Of a DNA stretch of 41,590 nt, positions 32,820 to 41,590 are shown piece after piece. The first letter of the stretch is position 1. Each line of letters begins with the position of its first letter. The notes below the pieces were generated by a model. The model had not been told where the DNA came from, made no database searches, and was given only the letters and a program-made list of their open reading frames with translations. Source of the DNA: Succinivibrionaceae bacterium (GTDB lineage Bacteria > Pseudomonadota > Gammaproteobacteria > Enterobacterales > Succinivibrionaceae); assembly GCA_016284235.1 (NCBI GenBank), contig JAEEOK010000030.1:1-41590 (forward strand), in the 5' to 3' direction. Position numbers and translations under genes: made by a program.

Positions 32820-33308
32820 ATGATCAACGGAAAATTTATTTTTTTTACACGAACTGTTTTTGTTCTCATCATGGCAGGTCTTTTCATTATCTTCATCTGG
32901 TATCAGAACAATAAAAGCACTCCTGAATTCATAGAAGCAAGAGAAAATTTTCTTATTGACTATGTCTACTCTGCAGAAGGCGGCTACCTTGATGACAATG
33001 CATTAAAATCCACTGCAGAAAGTCTTTCTGAAATATTCAGACTTCCTGCAATTGAAAGAGATGCGACAATGATATCAATAGAAGCGGGGAACAGACACAA
33101 CATTGTATTCATCTATCAGTATGCTGTAAAAATCGACACCGCTTCTGAAAAAAAGAGGATAAATGAATACACTCAATTCCAGAAGCTGCGATTCTGCGGC
33201 AATCCTCTTGACCGGAAAAGGATGAAACTGACCGACGGATATGATTTCATATACTATCTGGGCAGAGAGGAGGTTATAAGATTCACCATCAGAGACAGTG
33301 ACTGCTGA
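32820..33308 (+). CDS. Single-pass membrane protein of unknown function
   Basis: A 162-residue protein with one N-terminal TM (about 9-28, FTRTVFVLIMAGLFIIFIWY) and a periplasmic domain of about 130 residues that is charged and mixed alpha/beta. It has two cysteines (FCGNP and the C-terminal residue). No ribosome-binding site is evident before ATG 32820, so the start is uncertain and translation may be weak. No family recognised. It lies convergent with the beta-CASP nuclease gene. Confidence 0.6.
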   Translation: MINGKFIFFTRTVFVLIMAGLFIIFIWYQNNKSTPEFIEARENFLIDYVYSAEGGYLDDNALKSTAESLSEIFRLPAIERDATMISIEAGNRHNIVFIYQYAVKIDTASEKKRINEYTQFQKLRFCGNPLDRKRMKLTDGYDFIYYLGREEVIRFTIRDSDC

Positions 33309-33430
33309 AACAATCTGACAGGCACGCGCATAAACAGGTCAGGATGAGCTCTTCACCGGAATATATTTCATGATCCGGTCCATAAAGAAGCTCATCGTTC
33401 CGGCGAATCTGAGTCGGCGCCTGCTGCGGA

Positions 33431-35971
33431 TCACATGACTATTCTGCAGGCAAGACCTGTTTTTTCAGCCACCTCGCTTATTACCGCATTTCTAACCTCT
33501 TCAGATACGGATTCCGAAACCTTCAGCTGGATCTCCCGGTTCGCAGGCATATACGAAGGATTTTTTTTCAGAACCAGACCGGCTTTCTCCGCAGCAGCCG
33601 CGGCAACGGAAAACACCATATTCTGCAGTACTGCGCTGCTTATCACAAGACGCCATCCGATATCATTCGAAACGGCGGAAATCATATCCGCGTATCTCTT
33701 TCCTATCTGCGGTGTAATGAAGGTCATTTCAATATATCTTCCCTGACCGTCAGATTTAATGCCTAATCTCTGCAGCGGGATTTTTTCCTCTGCACAGAAA
33801 GTTTTTATATAATTCAATGCTTCATTCTGCTCAGTTATTTTTCCGACTTTATCCGGTTTAACAGCCAAAAAAGGATTATTTGAAGAACCGGCAGCTGCAC
33901 TCTTCGAACTGTCCACGGACAGATTCAGGGTCCAGCCTGTCTCCGATTTAAATTTCTCTATAACAGAAGAGTCTTCAGGTTTTCCGCCGGATACTGAAAC
34001 CTGATAACTTTTATCGCTTTCAAAATAACTTATCTTTGCAATGCGATCTCCGAGAAGCTGGCGCAAAAACATCTGCGCAGAATTATGATTAGTGGCGGGG
34101 AAAATAGAAGCCGTCCATTCTGTATCAGATCTGAAGTTTTCCAACGCGGTGCTGAATGCCTTCTGATCCACGGCGTCGGGAAAGAGAAAGCGCAGAACGA
34201 CACGCCTCTCATCCGGATGGAAACCGATCTTTTTATATCCAAGTTCTGAAAAATTCTTTTCAACATATTTCTCAATCTCCTGGATGGTCATTTCCTTCGG
34301 ATTTGAAGAAAAACTCATTTCCTCCTCGGTGGAAGGATGAAACAGGAAAAAGTGTATTTCACCTGACATAAAATAGGCTGATCTGAGAAGCAGTTTCTGC
34401 CATAAAGCAATTTCATCAGAATCAGAAGGAGCTCTTCCATACCAGATCTCAATCAGCTGAATTGCCGTCCATTCCCGTTCCGGATAGTGTTCAAGAACAA
34501 ACAGTCTGAGTTCTGCCATTCCGTTCTCATCCGGAGTATCGGTTTCTGCAAGCGTCCACGGCCATTTGCGCTGACTTTGTCTCCGCGGTGTTCTGTAACT
34601 GATTTCCTTTATTTCTCCGCACCGGGGCACATGAACATCACGAAGATATTCGCCCGTAACCATACGGGCAAGAGAAGGCAGGGCTGATGCATCGCCATGC
34701 ACCAGGAATACATCTCTGGGGCTTAGCCTTGTAAGAAGACCAAGTATTTCACTCTGGTCGCCGTGGGCGGAAAGTCCTACCTTGAATACGCCGGCCCGAA
34801 CCGGAATACTGCGGCCGGCCAGTGTAAATGTCGGTGCTTCAGTACCAGCATCCGGAGATCGGAATGCATCCGCAGATTCGGCAAGCTGCATAAGTGCGCG
34901 TCCCGGAGCCTCCTCATCCTGATATCCGGTAAGAATAATCATACCGTCCTCGCGTGAAATGATTTTTTCCGCATACAGAACACTCGGACCGCCGCTTAAC
35001 ATACCGGAACTGGCCACAAAAACTGCAGGACCGTCCTGCTCCACCAGCTCACCGCGATCCTCGGAAGGCAGAACAGGACGAACCTCTTTGGAATAGAACG
35101 GATCATATCCTTTCATGATACTTCGGGCGAGTTTATTTCGCAGACAGTTCGGATGAAAATGATAGATTCTGCATATATCCCGCACCATACCGTCCACATA
35201 AACAGGAACAGGAGGGATCAGACCCTTGTTAATGCCGGTGCGAAGCAGAAGTATTACCTCCTGGGATCTTCCAAGCGCAAAGCTCGGGATCAAAATTTTT
35301 TTTCCGGCGGAAACAGCTTCACCGACAAGATGAATCAAACGGTTCTCCTCAACCTGGCGGTTTGAATGGAGACGATCACCGTAGGTAGACTCCACAATGC
35401 ACAAATCCGGTCTCAGCCGCGGTATATGAATCCCGTCAATCGACTGCTGAGGAAATGATGCAAAATCACCGGAATAAAAAACGGAACCCTCCTGAGTGCT
35501 GAGGTATATACACGCAGCTCCGGCAATATGACCTGCCGGGTAGAAAACAACCCTGATCCCCGGCAGAATTTCCCTCTCAAGCAGCTCATTCAGCGGAACT
35601 ATGCGTTCCATCATTGCTGATACTTCCGCTTCTCCGTAAATAGGGATCTCCTCCTCGCGCATAGACATTATCTTCAGAGAATCCTGCAGAAGAACCCTTG
35701 TAAGATCCATACTCATCGGTGTCATATAAATGGGAGCCTGGGGAAAGGCTCGGGAAATGACGGGAAGGGATCCTATGTGATCCATATGTGCATGACTGAT
35801 CAGAATGGCGTCAATGCCCCCCATCTCCTGAATCAGATGAAAGTCCGGCAGAGGATCCCTGCTTCCACCCTGTCTGATACCTGAATCAAGCAGGATCCCG
35901 TATTCTCCGATCCTCAGACAGATACAGCTTCCCCCGACCTCCTGTGCCCCGCCGGCAAAACCAAGTTTCAT
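33431..35971 (-). CDS. Beta-CASP metallo-beta-lactamase nuclease with repeated C-terminus
   Basis: 846 residues. The N-terminal 460 form a metallo-beta-lactamase/beta-CASP RNA-processing nuclease of the CPSF73/RNase J superfamily. Metal ligands HAHMDH (60-65), H148 (PAGHIAGA), D169 (YSGDF), then beta-CASP motifs including SSGMLSGGP (321-329), SAHGDQ (H403) and VHGD (H425). All catalytic ligands are present, so it is probably an active endo- or exonuclease. Residues 560-846 contain four related units of about 60-65 residues (561-624, 630-685, 716-778, 780-846), each ending near T/D-x-G/E-W/L plus a hydrophobic strand (DTEWTASIF, ETGWTLNLS, DIGWRLVIS, KTGLACRIV). I do not recognise this repeat; an RNA-binding role is a guess. 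Monocistronic, minus strand. Confidence 0.85.
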   Translation of the reverse strand: MKLGFAGGAQEVGGSCICLRIGEYGILLDSGIRQGGSRDPLPDFHLIQEMGGIDAILISHAHMDHIGSLPVISRAFPQAPIYMTPMSMDLTRVLLQDSLKIMSMREEEIPIYGEAEVSAMMERIVPLNELLEREILPGIRVVFYPAGHIAGAACIYLSTQEGSVFYSGDFASFPQQSIDGIHIPRLRPDLCIVESTYGDRLHSNRQVEENRLIHLVGEAVSAGKKILIPSFALGRSQEVILLLRTGINKGLIPPVPVYVDGMVRDICRIYHFHPNCLRNKLARSIMKGYDPFYSKEVRPVLPSEDRGELVEQDGPAVFVASSGMLSGGPSVLYAEKIISREDGMIILTGYQDEEAPGRALMQLAESADAFRSPDAGTEAPTFTLAGRSIPVRAGVFKVGLSAHGDQSEILGLLTRLSPRDVFLVHGDASALPSLARMVTGEYLRDVHVPRCGEIKEISYRTPRRQSQRKWPWTLAETDTPDENGMAELRLFVLEHYPEREWTAIQLIEIWYGRAPSDSDEIALWQKLLLRSAYFMSGEIHFFLFHPSTEEEMSFSSNPKEMTIQEIEKYVEKNFSELGYKKIGFHPDERRVVLRFLFPDAVDQKAFSTALENFRSDTEWTASIFPATNHNSAQMFLRQLLGDRIAKISYFESDKSYQVSVSGGKPEDSSVIEKFKSETGWTLNLSVDSSKSAAAGSSNNPFLAVKPDKVGKITEQNEALNYIKTFCAEEKIPLQRLGIKSDGQGRYIEMTFITPQIGKRYADMISAVSNDIGWRLVISSAVLQNMVFSVAAAAAEKAGLVLKKNPSYMPANREIQLKVSESVSEEVRNAVISEVAEKTGLACRIVM

Positions 35972-36537
35972 ATTCTGCTGTTCCTTATGTAATTATCCAA
36001 TCCGACAGAAATATCTCCGTCAGAGATGCTCATTTTTGATCTTGTCATACCTAGACCGGATTTCCTGTTATTGACTTAACGCAAAGCACAGAAATCATGT
36101 TTTAATCTTAACATTGTAACGCATTTAATCACTTAAATCAGAAATTGCATAAGTGTACTATCAGGGAGGAATTTGAAAAACTGGTAAAGCACCTAACTCG
36201 AAACAGCCAGACTGACAGTCGTGAATTCATTCCGGAGGAGCATTCGGAAAATTCACAATAATCTTCACTGTTTCACACCGCGGCGCATGTAAGTTTAAAA
36301 CAGCATTCCGCCGGCAATTTTTCCACCGCTGTGCCGGATAAATCCCTGCAGGTTGCTTATAATCTGTGCAATCAGTACCATACAGATGCCGACTGCTGAA
36401 TTTAAAAGCATAATTTACGGAACTTAAAACTATGTTCACTGTCATAAAATTGTAGTAGCGGCAGTGTTTCCGGAGCGCAGACAGCAGTGCAGCCTGTAAC
36501 CCGGTCATCACTTTTTAATCAGGAAACTGGAGAAATT
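35972..36537. other. Divergent intergenic region
   Basis: About 565 bp between divergently transcribed genes. A TATAAT lies at 36358-36363 without a clear -35. A minus-strand frame at 36227-36511 shows no domain or ribosome-binding site. Nothing else recognised. Confidence 0.5.
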
Positions 36538-37398
36538 TTGAAAAAGAAAACTCTTATATTAATCCCTATCCTGCTGGGCATAGGTATCGGAGTGGGATTA
36601 GGTCTCGGCTACCTCAGCAAGCCTGCTTCAAAAATAAACTCGAACCCTAATGAAATCTCAATCAGTTTCAGCGACGATGAAGAGCAGGAAAATACAGATG
36701 ATGTCATAGATGTGGCTTCAGAAGAGACGGAAATTATATTTGATTCAGATGCTCTTCTTCCTGCCGCTCCGATTGATGCGGATCATCCTCCTGTCAGGAA
36801 CACAAAACCGGCTCCGGCAGCTTCAAGTTCATCAGTGGCCGCAGTCTCCAGGCCGCCAGAGCCGAAAAATACAAAAGAAACAGCTGCCGCAGAACAGAAA
36901 AAAACAGAAACCGCAGCTGCAAAAAGCACGGCAGAGAGCAAGGTTCAGACCGCCCCGCCGGCTGCTGAGAGCAGAACAGCAAAATCACAGCAGAGCTCCA
37001 GAGAAGCCATATCAGAGGAGGACATCCAGTCTGACATATCAGGTTATTATGTAGACGTCAAACCTGAGCAGATTGCATCTGATTATAAAAAACGTCTTCC
37101 TATCCGTGTCGGTAAATATCAGACTCTGACAGACTTCACCTATTCCAAAAATGACGGTTTTACCTATCACATCAAAACAAACCGTGATGATATTACTGAA
37201 AAGATGAAGTCCAATCTTCCGGGTTACGCATGCGAAAACAAGCAGGTGCAGATTTTCATGCAGTACGTAAACCAGGTTAATTTCCAATTTACCAATGCAT
37301 CGGATGTTCTCATCCATACAGTATCCATCCCTAAATCCGTATGCACAGCCAAACTGAAAAATAAGTACAAATCATCCGGAAATGCAGACAGGTCGTAG
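36538..37398 (+). CDS. Membrane-anchored Ala/Lys-rich protein of unknown function
   Basis: 286 residues when started at TTG 36538, which has GGAG 6 nt upstream and directly opens the TM segment (KKKTLILIPILLGIGIGVGLGLGY). A GTG at 36487 in the same frame is less likely. After the TM come an acidic stretch (SFSDDEEQENTDD), a long disordered Ala/Pro/Lys/Glu-rich linker (about 75-160), and a compact C-terminal domain (about 170-275) with two cysteines (GYACEN, KSVCTA) that may be disulfide-linked in the periplasm. The layout, a TM plus spacer plus terminal domain, recalls envelope-spanning proteins such as TonB or SPOR proteins, but no such domain is recognisable. The next gene starts 23 nt downstream. 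Confidence 0.7.
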   Translation: MKKKTLILIPILLGIGIGVGLGLGYLSKPASKINSNPNEISISFSDDEEQENTDDVIDVASEETEIIFDSDALLPAAPIDADHPPVRNTKPAPAASSSSVAAVSRPPEPKNTKETAAAEQKKTETAAAKSTAESKVQTAPPAAESRTAKSQQSSREAISEEDIQSDISGYYVDVKPEQIASDYKKRLPIRVGKYQTLTDFTYSKNDGFTYHIKTNRDDITEKMKSNLPGYACENKQVQIFMQYVNQVNFQFTNASDVLIHTVSIPKSVCTAKLKNKYKSSGNADRS

Positions 37399-37421
37399 GA
37401 CAGTCAGCAGGGGCAAATTGT

Positions 37422-38300
37422 ATGACCAGCAGCTTCTTTAATCTTCCTCCCAAAATTCCCCTGACGCGAAAGGGGAATTTTTCCCTGCTGAAGAACCATG
37501 AGCTTACCTACTCCACCAGATCCCTTGTTTCCGTCCGGTTTACACTTGTTGTACTGGTAGTGCTGATGATCAGCATAGCCGCCGCATCGACAGTATTTCT
37601 CACATCCACCAAAGGTCTTAAAATTGATGATGCCCAAACTGTCGCCCAGCTAATATGTCTGTGGACATTCCCCCTGGTCATATACGCTTACTTTTCATGG
37701 CTGTATCTTCTTCGCTCCAAATACAAGATCACAATAACCGAGGAAGGAATCATTTATGAAAGAATGACCAGCAGCGATTATATCCCCCATGAGGAAATCT
37801 TCACTGCACTTGAAAGCAAACCTGTTCTTCGAAACCGAGTAGGCGTCTGGCTTCCGACCAAAGGGAAGATGCGAATACTTCTTTCTGAACTTGACACGCT
37901 TCCAGGAAGACCGTTTATAGAGGAGCTTCTCGCCTTTTACAACATGCCTATGCCGCGTGATCCATACGGCACAGATCGCAATACCTTCTCAGCACTCGGA
38001 CTTGCCCTGCTTTTCATCGTCTGCCCGTTTTTCATATGGTCGGGATACATCAACGAAAATACGAGAGCGATGATTTACAGCACATATATCGTAATTGCAA
38101 TCGCCATCATAGGGATCATCCTGCTGCTTATGTCGACTCATACCACAAGATCATACAGGGATGATCCGGAATACGATGAGGAAGATGATGACAACTATGA
38201 TGAATATGATGATGAGGAAGATGAACGGGATGAAGCTGAAACGGCCGGAAACGGAACGCCGGGGAAAAATGCAGACATTAACCCGGATTTACTGAAATGA
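37422..38300 (+). CDS. Membrane protein with PH-like domain and acidic tail
   Basis: A 292-residue protein. Two TM helices (about 36-60 and 74-94) are followed by a bacterial-PH-like segment (YKITITEEGIIYER then IPHEEIFTALES, about 99-126), two further TMs (about 188-206 and 216-236), and a very acidic tail (DDPEYDEEDDDNYDEYDDEE). YKITITEEGI plus a helix is typical of bPH domains, so the fold is likely though the role is unknown. The first codons lie over a terminator-like hairpin (37452-37481). It is probably co-transcribed with the preceding membrane-anchored protein. Confidence 0.7.
   Translation: MTSSFFNLPPKIPLTRKGNFSLLKNHELTYSTRSLVSVRFTLVVLVVLMISIAAASTVFLTSTKGLKIDDAQTVAQLICLWTFPLVIYAYFSWLYLLRSKYKITITEEGIIYERMTSSDYIPHEEIFTALESKPVLRNRVGVWLPTKGKMRILLSELDTLPGRPFIEELLAFYNMPMPRDPYGTDRNTFSALGLALLFIVCPFFIWSGYINENTRAMIYSTYIVIAIAIIGIILLLMSTHTTRSYRDDPEYDEEDDDNYDEYDDEEDERDEAETAGNGTPGKNADINPDLLK
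37452..37482 (+). promoter_or_regulatory. Terminator-like hairpin inside a coding start
   Basis: AAAATTCCCC (37452-37461) pairs with GGGGAATTTT (37472-37481) around a 10-nt loop and runs into a further T. It lies over codons 11-21 of the PH-like membrane protein and 54 nt beyond the stop of the upstream gene. It could terminate or attenuate readthrough, or mask early codons. Confidence 0.5.
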
Positions 38301-38732
38301 ATTCTGCCGCCGGTTTCATTTTATCCGGGTTTAAATGAATCCTGTTTCATCAGTGATACCAGTCATGATTTCCCGCAATTCATGAATTTTATCTAATCGT
38401 GCACCTTCATGTGCCAGGGGACGCCCGGACAGTTTCAGACATCACCAGTCAGATGACTGCAGTTCCCTCTCCGCAGTACCAGGACATAAGACCCTGCCGC
38501 GATCCTGCGGCAATAAAAAATATGAAACGCAGGCTCTTTTGAATGTCTGAATGAAACGGCTGTGAAAATGCAGAGGATCCGGTGCGGCGAATGACAAGAT
38601 CCGCAGGCAATCCATCCGGAATTAATGAAAAATCAGGACGAAACAGAACCGTTCAGTTTGTAAAGCAAGGTGAACTGCTCTCAGTTACAGGACGGCATAA
38701 CAGCTTGTTATGCGGCGGGAACAGATAGAAAA
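38301..38732. other. Convergent intergenic region
   Basis: About 430 bp with no supported gene, repeat or RNA. The tkt terminator follows at 38733. Confidence 0.5.
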
Positions 38733-38759
38733 CCCCTGCCGTCAGGCATCAGGCAGGGG
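38727..38759 (-). terminator. Terminator after tkt
   Basis: On the minus strand CCCCTGCC (38752-38759) pairs with GGCAGGGG (38733-38740), followed by TTTTC. It lies 24 bp beyond the transketolase stop. Confidence 0.85.
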
Positions 38760-38782
38760 AGAAAGTCAAAGTTTAAAATAAA

Positions 38783-40771
38783 TTAAAGGACGGATTTAGC
38801 TGCGGAAACAACGTTTTCAACCGTAAACCCGAATTCCTTGAACAGAACCTCTGCAGGTGCTGATTCTCCAAAGCGATCAATACCAACAACCTTTCCGTTC
38901 AAACCTACATACTTGTACCAGAAGTCGGTAATACCGGCCTCCACAGCCACCCTTGCAGTGACATCCGGCGGAAGAACACTGCTGCGGTAAGCTTCATCCT
39001 GACGATCAAACTCAAAAGTGTTCGGCATGGAAACAACTCTGACCTTTCTGCCTTCACCTGCAAGAACTTCGGCTGCACTGACAGCAAGTTCAACCTCTGA
39101 TCCGGTGGCAATAAGAATCAGCTCAGGTTTGCCTTCACAGTCTCTGAGAATATAGCCGCCGCGGTATACATCAGCCAGCTGCTGAGGGGTACGATCCATC
39201 TGTGCAAGTCCCTGTCTTGAAAAAATCAGAGAAGTAGGACCGTCCTTGCGCTCCACTGCCGCCTTCCATGCAATGGCGGATTCAACCTGATCACAAGGTC
39301 TCCATACACTCATGTTAGGAGTTATACGAAGAGATGATGTCTGCTCAACAGGCTGATGAGTAGGACCGTCCTCTCCAAGACCTATGGAATCATGTGTGTA
39401 AACAAAAATCACAGGAAGTTTCATAAGAGCCGCCATGCGGACTGCATTCTTCGCATATTCCATAAACATCAGGAATGTCGCGCCGTAAGGTCTGAAACCG
39501 CCGTGAAGCATAACACCGTTCATGATGGCGCTCATACCGAACTCTCTTACGCCGTAGTGAACATAGTTGCCTGATGCGTCATCCGCTGTGATTGATTTTG
39601 AATTCTTGTGGATGGTGAGATTGCTAGGTGCAAGATCTGCAGATCCGCCGAGGAATTCAGGAAGAAGAGCGCCGTATGCATCAAGAGCATTCTGACTTGC
39701 CTTGCGTGTTGCAAGTTTGGCAGGATTACTCTGAAGCTGCTCTACAAACGCAGCTGACTTTTCAGCCCAGTCTGCAGGAAGTTCACCCTTCATGCGTCTT
39801 GAATACTCAGCAGCCAGTTCCGGATATTTGCTTCTGTAGCCTTCAAACATTTCGCTCCAGATTGCATATTCCTTCTCACCGCTCTCAACCGCATTCCATT
39901 CCTCGTAGTACTCCTGAGGGATCTCAAAAGGCGGATACTCCCAGCCGAGAGTCTTTCTTGCAGCTGCAATACCCTCTTCACCGAGAGGTGAACCGTGAAC
40001 ACCGCTGGTGCCCTGCTTCGGTGCACCGTAACCGATTACCGTCTTGCAGCAGATCAGAGTTGGATGCTCGGTATCCGCCTGGGCCTCCTCAACTGCATGA
40101 GCAACGGCGATGGCATCATGACCGTCAACCTTGAGAACCTGCCAGCCGTATGCGGCAAAACGGGCGGCCGTATCCTCTGAAAACCAGCCGGATGTCTTTC
40201 CGTCTATGGATATTCCGTTATCATCCCAGAAGGCGATAAGTTTACCGAGTTTAAGTGTTCCTGCCAGTGAGCATGCCTCGTGGGATACACCCTCCATAAG
40301 ACAGCCGTCACCGACAAAAACATAAGTATAGTGATCAACAACCGGAAAATCAGGGCGGTTGAAATTAGCTGCAAGAACCTTTTCAGCAAGCGCCATACCT
40401 ACAGCATTGGTAATACCCTGCCCCAAAGGACCGGTGGTTGTCTCGACTCCTGGCGCATAACCGTACTCAGGATGTCCCGGAGTCTTTGAATGAAGCTGTC
40501 TGAAATTCTTGATATCGTCAATAGATACATCATAGCCGGTTAAATGCAGAAGGGAGTACAGCAGCATTGAACCGTGACCGTTGGACAGTACAAAACGATC
40601 TCTGTTGCACCACTGAGGTCTCTTCGGATCATGCTTTAAAAAATGTCTCCATAATACCTCGGCAATATCAGCCATACCCATGGGTGCTCCAGGATGACCT
40701 GACTTAGCCTTCTGAATCGCGTCCATACTGAGAGCACGAACTGCATTTGCCAATTCTCTGCTAGAAAGCAT
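38783..40771 (-). CDS. tkt: Transketolase
   Basis: TPP-dependent enzyme moving two-carbon ketol units in the non-oxidative pentose phosphate pathway. 662 residues from ATG 40771 (AGGAG 8 nt upstream), matching E. coli TktA (663). Motifs: [18 protein letters not shown] (substrate-binding His), the TPP motif GDGCLMEG...[13 protein letters not shown], and the pyrimidine domain [11 protein letters not shown]...[21 protein letters not shown] (read in parts). A TTG seven codons upstream is open but less likely. It is monocistronic with its own promoter and terminator. RpiA of the same pathway is encoded at 13 kb. Confidence 0.97.
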   Translation of the reverse strand: MLSSRELANAVRALSMDAIQKAKSGHPGAPMGMADIAEVLWRHFLKHDPKRPQWCNRDRFVLSNGHGSMLLYSLLHLTGYDVSIDDIKNFRQLHSKTPGHPEYGYAPGVETTTGPLGQGITNAVGMALAEKVLAANFNRPDFPVVDHYTYVFVGDGCLMEGVSHEACSLAGTLKLGKLIAFWDDNGISIDGKTSGWFSEDTAARFAAYGWQVLKVDGHDAIAVAHAVEEAQADTEHPTLICCKTVIGYGAPKQGTSGVHGSPLGEEGIAAARKTLGWEYPPFEIPQEYYEEWNAVESGEKEYAIWSEMFEGYRSKYPELAAEYSRRMKGELPADWAEKSAAFVEQLQSNPAKLATRKASQNALDAYGALLPEFLGGSADLAPSNLTIHKNSKSITADDASGNYVHYGVREFGMSAIMNGVMLHGGFRPYGATFLMFMEYAKNAVRMAALMKLPVIFVYTHDSIGLGEDGPTHQPVEQTSSLRITPNMSVWRPCDQVESAIAWKAAVERKDGPTSLIFSRQGLAQMDRTPQQLADVYRGGYILRDCEGKPELILIATGSEVELAVSAAEVLAGEGRKVRVVSMPNTFEFDRQDEAYRSSVLPPDVTARVAVEAGITDFWYKYVGLNGKVVGIDRFGESAPAEVLFKEFGFTVENVVSAAKSVL

Positions 40772-40807
40772 CTGTGTAACTCCTAAAAACAAAAAGTCCT
40801 TTATACA

Positions 40808-40816
40808 ATTATACCA
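40808..40816 (-). promoter_or_regulatory. Extended -10 promoter for tkt
   Basis: On the minus strand TGGTATAAT is a perfect extended -10 (TATAAT at 40808-40813), about 37 bp upstream of the tkt ATG. Confidence 0.55.
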
Positions 40817-40889
40817 TAAATAATGTCATATTCCGGCACGTTTTTTTGTGATTATAATCATTAAAAAAACTGTTCAAATGCATGAATAG

Positions 40890-40898
40890 TGATAGAAT
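40890..40898 (+). promoter_or_regulatory. Extended -10 promoter for the DUF486 gene
   Basis: TGATAGAAT (extended -10, TAGAAT at 40893-40898) lies 36 bp upstream of the DUF486 ATG. The -35 region is weak. Confidence 0.45.
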
Positions 40899-40934
40899 TA
40901 GCACTGTCTAAAATTCGTTCAAGGTCAGTAATCT

Positions 40935-41288
40935 ATGAGTGTCTGGATAGCTATTTTTCTGCTGATTAACAGTAACGTTATGATGGCATTCGCCTGGTTC
41001 GGTCACCTTAAATCACATTCTGAAAATCCTTTGCTGATGGCGATTATAGTGTCCTGGGGCATTGCTTTTTTTGAATATGTTCTGATGATACCGGCCGTCA
41101 GAATTGCCAGCCATTCTCTTACGGTTTCGCAAATCAAGATAATTCAGGAGGCAATCTCGCTTACTGTATTCATTCCTTTTACTATTTTCTTCATGAAGGA
41201 AAATTTCAAGTGGGATTACGTCTGGGCATGTCTGTGCATCGTAATGGCTCTGTTTTTCATTTTTCGTGAAAAGATCTTCAATTCCTGA
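40935..41288 (+). CDS. DUF486 / DMT-type small membrane protein
   Basis: A 117-residue protein with four TM helices (about 5-23, 34-54, 70-86, 93-111). The pattern NSNVMMAFAWFGHLK, then SWGIAFFEYVLMIPANRI-like text (here MIPAVRIA), then LKIIQE-type (here QIKIIQEAISLTVF) and FMKENFKWDYVWA, matches the DUF486 family of the drug/metabolite transporter superfamily. Substrate unknown. AAGG precedes the ATG. It is divergent from tkt, with its own terminator. Confidence 0.87.
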   Translation: MSVWIAIFLLINSNVMMAFAWFGHLKSHSENPLLMAIIVSWGIAFFEYVLMIPAVRIASHSLTVSQIKIIQEAISLTVFIPFTIFFMKENFKWDYVWACLCIVMALFFIFREKIFNS

Positions 41289-41322
41289 AAATCTTAAACA
41301 GGGTCAATTGAGCTTAACTTCC

Positions 41323-41352
41323 CGGGTGTATTTTCTAAGCACCCGATTTTTT
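41323..41352 (+). terminator. Terminator after the DUF486 gene
   Basis: CGGGTG (41323-41328) pairs with CACCCG (41340-41345), followed by ATTTTTTC. Confidence 0.8.
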
Positions 41353-41523
41353 CTAAAAAATTACTCCACTTCTAATCATTGATCAATCCTGTCACTACCT
41401 GCATTTACCAGTATATCACTTTTCAAAATATTCCTGTAAAATAATCAAATTTTCTTTATTGTACATATAGTGTATGGTATTATATGCACATATATCTTTT
41501 TTGATTATTTGTAGTAATATTTA

Positions 41524-41590
41524 TGTACATTTCTTACTCCGGAGCAGACTCGCAGTATGCCTCAGCTGCTGAGTCATTTCGTCATGGTAC
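41524..41590 (+). CDS. Truncated reading frame at the window edge, possible transposase start
   Basis: ATG 41524 opens a frame running off the window (22 codons, MYISYSGADSQYASAAESFRHG read in order). The opening M-Y/F-I-x-x, followed by Y-x-x-x-x-E-S-F/Y-R-x-G, resembles the N-terminus of IS1634/IS4-type transposases common in related anaerobes. No good ribosome-binding site is visible and the upstream 100 bp are very AT-rich. Too short for a firm call. Confidence 0.3.

Noticed and set aside
1-41590. CRISPR array, prophage or tRNA genes
   Set aside because: No regularly spaced identical repeats, no phage structural genes, and no tRNA T-arm consensus outside tmRNA were found by eye.

Overview
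The window looks like the chromosome of a host-associated, anaerobic gammaproteobacterium, most probably of the Succinivibrionaceae/Aeromonadales type. This assignment is inference. It rests on the gammaproteobacterial ygfB / zapA-6S RNA-ygfA-rpiA neighbourhood, a dnaT-dnaC primosome pair, a CsrD-like protein, a NIF-type (not Isc/Suf) Fe-S assembly pair with no nitrogenase genes in view, and secreted starch degradation.

Layout. 1-436: AT-rich flank with a possible small inverted-repeat element and the nifS terminator. 437-4218: nifU-nifS, a small exported protein and an Lrp/AsnC regulator, all on the minus strand. 4632-8959: dnaT, dnaC and a degenerate GGDEF-EAL membrane protein (CsrD-like). 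9002-14123: ygfB, a cytoplasmic GH36 alpha-galactosidase wedged between ygfB and zapA, then zapA, 6S RNA, ygfA, rpiA and a MIF/tautomerase homologue. 14447-17629: a 1060-residue secreted alpha-amylase with four starch-binding-like repeats and two PKD domains. 17945-21295: two unrecognised secreted proteins bracketed by about 270-bp degenerate inverted repeats. 21430-25425: a zinc-ribbon membrane protein, tmRNA, mscL and smpB. Two copies of a degenerate direct repeat lie at 23191-23370 and 26084-26265. 26798-32262: a MoxR / DUF58 / TgpA-type transglutaminase cluster interrupted by an opposed short-chain dehydrogenase, then a small membrane protein. 32482-32602: a strong candidate Csr/Rsm-type regulatory RNA. 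32820-38300: membrane proteins of unknown role around an 846-residue beta-CASP nuclease-like protein with a novel-looking repeated C-terminus. 38783-41288: transketolase and a DUF486 membrane protein. The last bases open a truncated reading frame that may be a transposase start.

Functionally the window mixes housekeeping (Fe-S assembly, primosome loading, ribosome rescue, pentose phosphate pathway, 6S RNA) with carbohydrate acquisition (amylase outside, alpha-galactosidase inside, transketolase and ribose-5-phosphate isomerase downstream). The most interesting signal is the roughly 120-nt RNA near 32.5 kb. It has a good promoter, four hairpins that each present GGA in a six-base loop, and a final hairpin that is both a GGA site and a rho-independent terminator. 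That is the architecture of a CsrA-sequestering RNA. The CsrD-like protein in the same window is a plausible partner in its turnover.
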